From contig JAPKDN010000281.1 of the NCBI GenBank assembly GCA_028822575.1, positions 1-5,085 on the forward strand: a stretch of 5,085 bases of DNA, read 5' to 3'. Every line of letters begins with the position of its first letter. Positions within the stretch are counted from its first letter, which is position 1. Position numbers and translations under genes: made by a program. The stretch is from Alphaproteobacteria bacterium. GTDB taxonomy: Bacteria > Pseudomonadota > Alphaproteobacteria > Thalassobaculales > Thalassobaculaceae. Positions 1-5,085 of this stretch are shown here, piece by piece. The notes beneath the pieces were generated by a model. It made no database searches. It saw only the letters and a list, made by a program, of their open reading frames with translations, and was not told the origin of the DNA.

Positions 1-114
1 GAGTTCGGACAGTCAGGAGATCTGCCGGATCTATATCGATCCTACCGTATCGACGCCGAGGCGATCATCGACATGGCGGCCAGCGCCTGCGTGGATGCCG
101 CACGGGCGGCTTAA
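1..114 (+). CDS. C-terminal fragment of a transketolase-like / pyruvate dehydrogenase E1-like protein (partial)
   Basis: The gene enters from the left edge, and only its last 37 codons plus a TAA stop at 112-114 are seen. The tail reads EFGQSGDLPDLYRSYRIDAE followed by an alanine-rich helix. The pattern FGxS...LY...I.A.AI is typical of the end of the C-terminal domain shared by transketolases, 1-deoxyxylulose-5-phosphate synthases and the E1 components of 2-oxoacid dehydrogenases. These thiamine-diphosphate enzymes make or break carbon-carbon bonds next to a carbonyl. The thiamine-binding domains lie outside the window, so the reaction cannot be assigned. The next gene starts 120 bases downstream on the same strand, so co-transcription is possible but not shown. 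A different protein with a similar short tail cannot be excluded. Confidence 0.6.
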   Translation, partial: EFGQSGDLPDLYRSYRIDAEAIIDMAASACVDAARAA

Positions 115-121
115 AGGGGTG

Positions 122-143
122 GAGCTCTTTATAGGAAAAGCTC
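122..143 (+). other. Imperfect hairpin just after the first gene
   Basis: GAGCT at 122-126 pairs with AGCTC at 139-143, and two more T-A pairs are possible after one mismatch. It begins 8 bases after the TAA of the upstream gene, where a terminator or mRNA-processing hairpin could sit. No T-tract follows, so an intrinsic terminator is not supported. A separate short perfect inverted repeat, CGCGG-T-CCGCG, lies at 150-160. Confidence 0.25.
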
Positions 144-222
144 TGCTGTCGCGGTCCGCGGTGCGCTGGAACTATGGGTGTAATCTTATTGAATGGTGCC
201 AAGCCGGAAAGTGAACGAAAAC

Positions 223-226
223 AGGA
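223..226 (+). promoter_or_regulatory. Ribosome binding site for the broken SDR
   Basis: AGGA lies 8 bases before the ATG at 235. It sets 235 as the start rather than the in-frame ATG at 193, which would add 14 residues ahead of a normal SDR N-terminus and has no clear Shine-Dalgarno sequence. Confidence 0.6.
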
Positions 227-234
227 ACCAAACC

Positions 235-993
235 ATGACATCCGATCTTAAAGGCAAGACCGCCATCGTTACGGGAGCCGGCCGGGGGCTGGGCAGGAAT
301 ATGCCCAGAAGTTCGCGGCGGCGGGCGCCAACGTCGTGGCGGGCGACGTGCTGGATTGTGCCGACACGGTTGCGGCGATCAAGGAGACTGGTGGCGACGC
401 GATCTCGGTTCTTCTCGACGTGCGCAACCAGGTGAGCTGCGATAACATGGTTGAACAGGCGATAGCGTCGTTTGGGCGCATAGACGTGTTGTTCAATAAC
501 GCGGCGCTATACGGTTCGCTCAACGGCAGGTGCTTCGACAGGTTGCCGGAGCTCGATTGGAACGACTGTATGGATGTCAACGGCATCTGGCGCTGTTGCA
601 AGGCGGTGATCGCGCCAATGCAGGCCCAGAAATCGGTCTCGATCATCAACATTTCCTCGCTCGCCGCTGTCGCGGGGCTGCCTTACTAGGCTGCATTACT
701 CGACCTCCAAGGCGGCGGTGATCGGTATGACCTGTTCGCTGGCGCGCGAGTTGGGCCGTGATTGGATCCGGGTCAACGCGATCGGCCCATCAGCGGTTGT
801 GACGGAGGGTACCAGAGAGTTCTTTGGTGATCGACCTGAAAATATCGCTGGCGTGATCGCTGATGGCCAATCGTTGAAGCGCAACCTGCAGCCCGAGGAT
901 CTGTCCGGCACGGTGCTGTATCTGGCTAGCGCCGCCTCGAAATTCGTCACTGGCCAGACAATCATGGTCGATGGCGGCACGGTCTTCCTCTAG
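235..993 (+). pseudogene. Short-chain dehydrogenase/reductase with two compensating frameshifts
   Basis: This is a classical SDR of about 252 residues, an NAD(P)-dependent alcohol/ketone oxidoreductase in the cytosol, but its coding sequence is split over two frames. Frame 1 gives MTSDLKGKTAIVTGAGRGLG with the nucleotide-binding TGxxxGxG motif, then fails at 298-299, where one base appears missing (expected arginine, one residue, then YAQKFAAAGANVV). Frame 3 carries the middle: DVR, the NNAA motif, and NISS with the catalytic serine. It hits a TAG at 687-689. Dropping one T near 682-684 restores LPTRLHYSTSKAAVIGMT in frame 1, with catalytic Tyr at 697-699 and Lys at 709-711, through to a normal MVDGG ending and TAG. 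In repaired numbering the triad is S142, Y155, K159. The two changes cancel, so total length is exactly that of the family. Either this is a recent pseudogene or the read or assembly carries two indel errors. The substrate is unknown. Confidence 0.85.
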
Positions 994-1146
994 TATGGGA
1001 AATCGAAATAGAGAATATATGGGCCCGCCGTGGTGGCTCTATCCAGTTCATGACCATAATGAGCCGGTCCTTGCATCGTTTCGAAAAGGCCGTCGCTGAG
1101 GCGGTCGGAGCGCAACTATCTGAAATTGATTTCAGGGCCGCCGAGT

Positions 1147-1152
1147 AAGGAG
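1147..1152 (+). promoter_or_regulatory. Strong Shine-Dalgarno for the intact SDR
   Basis: AAGGAG lies 6 bases before the ATG at 1159. It decides the start against the in-frame ATG at 1126, which would add 11 residues and has no comparable site. Confidence 0.85.
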
Positions 1153-1158
1153 TTAAAG

Positions 1159-1908
1159 ATGACCGTTACCCATGACTATTCCGGCCGCGCGGCGGTGATC
1201 ACTGGCGGTGCCCGGGGCATCGGCCTCGCCGCCGCCCAGCGCATCTATTCCAGTGGTGGCAAGGTCTCGCTTTGGGACATCGACGCGACCGGTCTGGCCG
1301 AGGTGGCCGCGACCTTCGGCGGTGGCGTCGACACCCAGGTCGTCGATATCACCAACTGGGAATCGGTCGGGTCCGCAGCCAAGGCCAGCCATGCGGCGAT
1401 GGGCCGCCTGGACATCCTGGTCAACAGCGCCGGTGTCGCGGGCGCGAATCATATGACCTGGGAATACCCGGTCGAGGAGTGGACCAAGGTCATCGATATC
1501 GACCTCAACGGCACCTTCATGACCTGCCGCGCTGCGGTACCCTTCATGCGCGAGCAGAATTATGGCCGGATCATCAACATCGCTTCAATCGCCGGTAAGG
1601 AAGGCAATCCCACGGCGTCGCCCTACAGCGCCGCCAAAGCCGGTGTCATCGGCTTCACCAAGTCGCTGGGCAAGGAGCTGGCCAACATGCCGATCACGGT
1701 GAACTGCATCACTCCGGCGGCAGTACGCACCGAGATCTTTGACCAGATCAGCCAGGCGCATATCGACTTCATGCTCTCCAAGATCCCGATGAACCGTTTC
1801 GGCTTGGTCGAGGAGATTGCCAGCCTGATTGCCTGGCTTGCATCTGAGGAATGCTCGTTCAGCACCGGTGCGGTGTTCGACATATCAGGTGGGCGGGCGA
1901 CCTATTGA
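1159..1908 (+). CDS. SDR family oxidoreductase (classical, NAD-type)
   Basis: This intact classical SDR has 249 residues, the usual family length, and oxidises an alcohol to a ketone or the reverse with a nicotinamide cofactor. Visible motifs are TGGARGIG (15-22) for cofactor binding, Asp40 at the end of the second strand (LWDID), which favours NAD over NADP, Asp63, NSAG (89-92), Asn117, catalytic Ser143, and Tyr156-x3-Lys160. The C-terminus ends in DISGGRATY. From memory, the C-terminal part (SFSTGAVFDISGGRATY) resembles SDRs of the 2-keto-3-deoxy-sugar-acid dehydrogenase type found in sphingomonad rhamnose/fucose pathways. That is only a suggestion, and 3-oxoacyl-ACP-reductase-like enzymes share most of these features. 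It lies 165 bases after the broken SDR. The next gene starts 16 bases after its stop, so they are probably co-transcribed. Confidence 0.93.
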   Translation: MTVTHDYSGRAAVITGGARGIGLAAAQRIYSSGGKVSLWDIDATGLAEVAATFGGGVDTQVVDITNWESVGSAAKASHAAMGRLDILVNSAGVAGANHMTWEYPVEEWTKVIDIDLNGTFMTCRAAVPFMREQNYGRIINIASIAGKEGNPTASPYSAAKAGVIGFTKSLGKELANMPITVNCITPAAVRTEIFDQISQAHIDFMLSKIPMNRFGLVEEIASLIAWLASEECSFSTGAVFDISGGRATY

Positions 1909-1924
1909 GCCCCAAGACCTTGTC

Positions 1925-2329
1925 ATGAGCGAGGAAGCCGCCGTCCTGTTCGCGAATGATGCGTTCTATAACGCGTTTACCACCCGTGACCTGGAGGCGC
2001 TTGGGGCGCTTTGGTCGCGGGAGGCACCGGTGGTGTGCGTGCATCCGGGCTGGGCGCCGCTGGAGGGTTATGAGGCGGTGATGGAGAGCTGGGCCAATAT
2101 CATCTCCGGGCCGGGCTCGCCGGCAATTTCCTGCCAGGGCGCCAAGGCGCATTTCCTGTCTGATGATTTCTGTTCCGTGACCTGTTACGAGCTGATCGGT
2201 GAGGGGGCTTTGGTTGCCACGAACATGTTCGTCAAGGAGGCCATAGGCTGGCTTCTGGTGCATCACCAGGCTTCGCCCGCCGCCAGACCTCCGGCGCCAG
2301 ATGCTGGCGTGGGGCGACGGTTGCAATAA
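1925..2329 (+). CDS. Small SnoaL-like / NTF2-fold protein
   Basis: This 134-residue protein belongs to the nuclear transport factor 2 / SnoaL-like superfamily, small alpha+beta barrels that act as isomerases, cyclases, hydratases or non-enzymatic binding proteins. Evidence is the helical start (FANDAFYNAFTTRDLEAL), the segment VCVHPGWAPLEGYEAV at residues 37-52 followed by a tryptophan-containing helix (ESW), and a final strand WLLVHHQASP (109-118). A short proline/alanine-rich tail follows and ends in RLQ. The CVHPGW and VHHQASP signatures are common in uncharacterised bacterial members. There is no signal peptide, so it is likely cytosolic. The start lies 16 bases after the SDR stop and lacks a clear Shine-Dalgarno, which suggests translational coupling to the SDR. 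Function is unknown; its place among oxidoreductases hints at a role in handling the same substrate. Confidence 0.85.
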   Translation: MSEEAAVLFANDAFYNAFTTRDLEALGALWSREAPVVCVHPGWAPLEGYEAVMESWANIISGPGSPAISCQGAKAHFLSDDFCSVTCYELIGEGALVATNMFVKEAIGWLLVHHQASPAARPPAPDAGVGRRLQ

Positions 2330-2472
2330 GCCGGCGAGGCTGGTTTAGGCTGGGCAATCCCGTCAAGACGTAGCTATACCGGAACCATTTCGGGACCGGG
2401 TGCGTATTTCCTTGACCGACCATCGACTACCGCGACGCCACGACGCATCCACGCGGGTCTTCCAGGCTTGCC

Positions 2473-2502
2473 CGGTGGATGGCGCGCCGCTATCGTCCAC
2501 CG
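2473..2502 (+). promoter_or_regulatory. Hairpin-forming inverted repeat in the leader of the Fe-alcohol dehydrogenase
   Basis: CGGTGGA (2473-2479) is perfectly complementary to TCCACCG (2496-2502). Three further inner pairs (T-G, G-C, G-T) are possible, and the palindrome GGCGCGCC at 2481-2488 lies between the arms. It ends 24 bases before the ATG at 2527 and 11 bases before its Shine-Dalgarno. It could be an operator or an mRNA leader hairpin, but chance is possible in such GC-rich DNA. No T-tract follows, so it is not a standard terminator. Confidence 0.35.
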
Positions 2503-2513
2503 CACCCCGTTTC

Positions 2514-2520
2514 AGAGAGA
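2514..2520 (+). promoter_or_regulatory. Ribosome binding site for the Fe-alcohol dehydrogenase
   Basis: The purine run AGAGAGA lies 6 bases before the ATG at 2527. It is a moderate Shine-Dalgarno, but better than anything before the in-frame ATG at 2479, which lies at the edge of the hairpin stem and would add a 16-residue basic extension unlike the family. Confidence 0.5.
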
Positions 2521-2526
2521 TTGATC

Positions 2527-3702
2527 ATGGCGCGCTCCCCGCTTCCCTCCGCCAATTGGAGTTACCCAACCCAGGTCCGTTTTGGCATCGAGCGGATCTC
2601 GGAGCTTGCGCAATGCTGCGCCGAACTTGGCATTCAGCGGCCCCTGGTCGTCACCGATATTGGCTTGGCTAAACTTGCGATGATAAACGCGATCCTGACC
2701 GCGCTGCGTGATACCGGGATGGCCGCATCGCTTTATTCCGGGGTCAAGAGCAACCCGGTCGGCCAGAACGTCCTGGATGGCGTCGACGCGTTTCGCGATG
2801 GCGGCCATGACGGAGTGATCGCGGTGGGCGGGGGCTCGGCGATGGACGCCGGCAAGGTGATCGCCATGTTCCAGGGGCAATCCAAGCCGTTGTTTGATCT
2901 TGGCGTGCACGCTGAGGGTGGCGGCGGGATGGACCCGGCGGGCATATCACCGATCATCGCCGTGCCTACCACCGCCGGGACTGGCTCCGAGACCGGACGC
3001 GGTGGGTTGATCACCGAGGAGGCAACGGAGACCAAGCGGATCTTCGCCCACCCCAAGATGATGCCCGGTATCGTGATCGAGGACCCGACCCTGTGCGTTG
3101 GGTTGCCGGGTGATCTGACATCTTGGACCGGGATCGATGCGCTGGCCCATTGTTTCGAGGCGCTTTGCGCGCCCGGCGTTCATCCCATGGCCGACGGCAT
3201 CGCCATCGAGGGCATGCGGCTGGTGAAGGAATATCTCCCCCGTGCGGTCGAGGACGGCGGAGATCTGGAAGCGCGTGGCTATATGCTGGCGGCGGCCTCG
3301 ATGGGCTCGACGGCGTTTCAAAAAGGCCTCGGCGCGATCCACTCCCTCAGCCACACCATCGGCTCGCTCTATGACACGCATCATGGACTGACCAACGCGG
3401 TCTATTTCCCCTATGTCATGGACTACAACCGGGCCGAGATTTCGGAAAAGATGGACCGGCTGTCCGCCTATCTTGGCCTTTCTAAGCCCGGTTACACGGG
3501 GGTCATGGATTGGGTCCTGGAGACCCGGAACACCTATCGGATACCGCACACGGTGGCCGAGATGGATATCGACGATTCTGATGTGGATCGGATCGCCGCC
3601 ATATCCGCCGCCGACCCGACGGCGCCGACTAACCCGGTGATGCTCGATGCCGATGGCGCCCGGCGGATCTTCCTGGCGTCCCTGGAAGGCCGGATCGGTT
3701 AG
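2527..3702 (+). CDS. Iron-containing (group III) alcohol dehydrogenase
   Basis: This intact 391-residue protein matches the usual length of metal-dependent group III alcohol dehydrogenases, the family of lactaldehyde reductase (FucO), 4-hydroxybutyrate dehydrogenase and hydroxyacid-oxoacid transhydrogenase. The N-terminal nucleotide-binding domain carries GGGSAMDAGK (101-110) and PTTAGTGSE (147-155). The all-helical C-terminal domain supplies the metal ligands: Asp204 and His208 in GIDALAHCFEAL, His272 in IHSLSH, and His286 in THHG. The 14-residue spacing of the last two equals that of FucO His263/His277, and His276 matches FucO His267. All key residues are present, so it should be active as an NAD(P)-linked alcohol/aldehyde oxidoreductase in the cytosol. 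It starts 197 bases after the SnoaL-like gene, so it may have its own promoter as well as read-through. The substrate cannot be read from the sequence. Confidence 0.95.
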   Translation: MARSPLPSANWSYPTQVRFGIERISELAQCCAELGIQRPLVVTDIGLAKLAMINAILTALRDTGMAASLYSGVKSNPVGQNVLDGVDAFRDGGHDGVIAVGGGSAMDAGKVIAMFQGQSKPLFDLGVHAEGGGGMDPAGISPIIAVPTTAGTGSETGRGGLITEEATETKRIFAHPKMMPGIVIEDPTLCVGLPGDLTSWTGIDALAHCFEALCAPGVHPMADGIAIEGMRLVKEYLPRAVEDGGDLEARGYMLAAASMGSTAFQKGLGAIHSLSHTIGSLYDTHHGLTNAVYFPYVMDYNRAEISEKMDRLSAYLGLSKPGYTGVMDWVLETRNTYRIPHTVAEMDIDDSDVDRIAAISAADPTAPTNPVMLDADGARRIFLASLEGRIG

Positions 3703-3905
3703 AAGAGCGTTAGTTTGGCGCGCCTTGGCGGTTTCCCTTTAGGCAAACCTAAGCTTGTGACCAACGCCTAAGCGTTCCGCCCTGGCCGGTTCTAATAATT
3801 CGTCAAATACTCGCCTCAAGCTTATTCAAGCCTCACCATTCTTTGGCAAAGTTGGGTATGCAGCGAAATCACTTCACGACTGGGCTTGGTGTGAGCGATG
3901 GGGCG
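3703..3905 (+). other. Intergenic gap between the dehydrogenase and the lyase remnant
   Basis: This 203-base gap is the longest non-coding stretch in the window, and its later part (about 3790-3860) is poorer in GC than the genes around it. It holds two short perfect hairpins (separate entry). I saw no T-tract terminator, no convincing -35/-10 pair and no RNA gene. An in-frame ATG at 3858 could extend the lyase remnant upstream by 16 codons. Confidence 0.5.
3739..3776 (+). repeat. Two adjacent small perfect hairpins
   Basis: TTAGG-CAAA-CCTAA at 3739-3752 and AACGC-CTAA-GCGTT at 3763-3776 each have a 5-bp stem and a 4-base loop, with 10 bases between them. They begin 36 bases after the Fe-alcohol dehydrogenase stop, a fitting place for transcript 3'-end structure. 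Neither is followed by a T-run, so at most they are weak or factor-dependent termination or mRNA-stability elements. Confidence 0.35.
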
Positions 3906-5085
3906 ATGACCATTATAATTGAGACTCGCGAGGATTTCACCCTCGACGCATATGCGAGGATCGCTTGGGCCCGAGAAAGTACTCTCTTCGGTGACACCGC
4001 GATGACCCGGATGAACGAGCCGCGGGCTGCCTTTATGATGTTGATCGACCAGGATCCGGACGTGATGATTTATGGCGTGACCTCGGGCTATGGCCAGCGT
4101 GCTTTACGCCGGAGTAGCGACGGGCCCACGCCGCCCGCCCGCCTAGGGCCGCGCCTTAGAGATCCTGGCGCTCGCGCAGCTGTTTCTGCCGGTCGCCGAG
4201 GCCATGGGTTTGCGAGAAAAGGACGCGCTGTGTCTGATAAACGATGCGCCCTGCGCGGCCGCCGTGCTGGCCGATGCGGCATTGTCGTCCCGTCGACGTA
4301 TCGTGATCGCGACAGAGATTTTGCCCTGTCCACTGAGGCATTTGTCGCACCTCTTGACCACTATGACAGCGCTCTTGAAGCTCTTTGGGGCGATGCGGAG
4401 AAAACCTGCGCGCTGGAACCCTTGCTAGGGTTGTTGGACGGTGGAGCCAGTAAGAGGCGTCCTTATCAGGCGCCGGTCAGCTTTGGGATTGTTCCGCGCT
4501 TGCTCGGGCGGGCGCTGCGGGCTGCTGCGGCGGTGGCGGAAATAGCGGTTCGAACGCTGCGATCGATCACTGATAATCCGGTCTTTTTAATCCTGGGTTC
4601 TGCGTGTCCCCTGGGCCGTGCTCTTAGCACTTGTGGTTGTCGCAACGCTGCCGCTGCTCCGGCGCTGGACGAACTCACGGCCTGCTGCGCCGATCTGGCC
4701 CTACGGGCCGAACGTCAGATGGCGAAAATTCTGGAGGGCCAGGTCCCGGGCCTACCGGATCAACTCGCAACCGGGTTGGGCGATGGACGTTATTTTAGCA
4801 CCCTGCGAATGGCCGCCGTGGGTTTCGGCGATGGAGCCTGGCACGCGGCGCAACGTACCTTCTTTCCCGGACCTAAATCCGGAGGTTATGGTCAGAATGA
4901 TGTCGCCAGCAATGCGATCCCGGCCTGGAACAAACACGAAGCCGCCGGATCGGCGTTCGATGCCTGCCTTGCTGTGCTCGGCGCAATTTCCAGCCAAGCG
5001 CTGTTCGCCACCGATAAGAATGCGCCGCTGGCACTGGAGGAGACCCTGGTCGACATATGCGGCGTTCTTACGCCAAATCGAGGAG
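3906..5085 (+). pseudogene. Decayed aromatic amino acid lyase (HAL/PAL superfamily), partial at right edge
   Basis: The N-terminus starts MTIIIETREDFTLDAYARIA, with the family motif IYGVTSGYGQRA (compare YGxNTGFG in histidine ammonia-lyase) and its tyrosine at residue 56. This is close to Tyr53 of HutH and supports the ATG at 3906 over 3858. Family-like sequence then shifts to frame 2 at 4103 (TPE, an in-frame TAG at 4115-4117, then RRAHAARPPRAA), to frame 1 at 4159 (EILALAQLFLPVAEAMGL, LINDAPCAAAVLADAAL), and back to frame 3 in the T-run at 4319-4322 (FALSTEAFVAPLDHYDSALEAL). It continues through YQAPVSFGIVPR, ITDNPV, ALRAERQMAK and GGYGQNDVAS to the window end. Only 29 codons separate the Tyr motif from EILAL where HutH has about 90, so roughly 60 codons around the expected Ala-Ser-Gly (MIO) triad are gone. 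No ASG is visible. These enzymes eliminate ammonia from aromatic amino acids; this copy should be inactive. Frame 3 stays open throughout and hides the damage. Subfamily assignment rests on memory. Confidence 0.8.

Noticed and set aside
1059..1148. A 29-codon open frame (starting MSRSLHRFEKAV) in the gap between the two SDRs
   Set aside because: No clear ribosome binding site, no recognisable motif, and its end runs into the Shine-Dalgarno of the next gene; chance is the simpler explanation.
1859..2326. A 155-codon minus-strand open frame opposite the SnoaL-like gene
   Set aside because: The + strand frame has recognisable NTF2-fold signatures; the antisense product has none.
2412..2440. TTGACC as a -35 box for the Fe-alcohol dehydrogenase
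   Set aside because: The sequence at the correct distance downstream (ACGCCA) does not resemble a -10 box.
2947..3549. A 200-codon open frame on the minus strand
   Set aside because: It lies wholly inside the Fe-alcohol dehydrogenase, whose motifs and metal ligands are intact, and its Arg/His/Gly-rich product looks like antisense of a GC-rich gene.
3843..3870. Possible sigma-54 or sigma-70 promoter built around TTGGCA upstream of the lyase remnant
   Set aside because: The GG-to-GC spacing is 13 rather than 10 bases for sigma-54, and no acceptable -10 box lies 16-18 bases after TTGGCA.
4204..4428. A 74-codon + strand open frame read as a separate small gene
   Set aside because: Its first part is the displaced middle segment of the lyase (GLREKDALCLIN) and the rest is out-of-frame lyase sequence; it is a fragment, not an independent gene.
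3906..5085. Programmed frameshifting as an explanation for the frame changes in the lyase
   Set aside because: The changes come with a missing segment of about 60 codons and an in-frame TAG in the remnant, and no slippery heptamer with downstream structure was seen; gene decay or sequence error explains it better.

Overview
The window is high-GC bacterial DNA with tightly packed genes all on the + strand. Codon use and protein style suggest an alphaproteobacterium, possibly a sphingomonad. That placement is inference from resemblance; no rRNA or housekeeping marker is present. It reads as part of a catabolic or accessory gene cluster.

Layout: (1) bases 1-114 are the last 37 codons of a thiamine-diphosphate enzyme of the transketolase / pyruvate dehydrogenase E1 type. 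(2) 235-993 is a short-chain dehydrogenase/reductase (SDR) whose reading frame is broken by two compensating single-base changes, although all catalytic residues survive. (3) 1159-1908 is an intact SDR with a strong ribosome binding site. (4) 1925-2329 is a small SnoaL/NTF2-fold protein that follows after 16 bases. (5) 2527-3702 is an intact iron-containing (group III) alcohol dehydrogenase with all metal ligands. (6) 3703-3905 is a non-coding gap with two small hairpins. (7) From 3906 to the right edge lies a decayed gene of the aromatic amino acid lyase (histidine/phenylalanine ammonia-lyase, HAL/PAL) superfamily.

The lyase is deceptive. One frame is open from 3906 to the end of the window (393 codons), yet family-like sequence moves from that frame to a second, then a third, then back. 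About 60 codons around the expected MIO cofactor triad appear to be missing. A gene caller would report an intact protein with a nonsense middle.

Together the genes encode three NAD(P)-type oxidoreductases, a small alpha+beta-barrel protein, a carbon-carbon bond enzyme fragment and a dead lyase. This fits a route oxidising alcohols and ketones from a sugar- or aromatic-type substrate. The substrate cannot be named from the sequence. No mobile element, CRISPR array, tRNA or rRNA was seen, and I found no convincing new biological system; the most useful observations are the hidden gene decay and a hairpin in front of the alcohol dehydrogenase.
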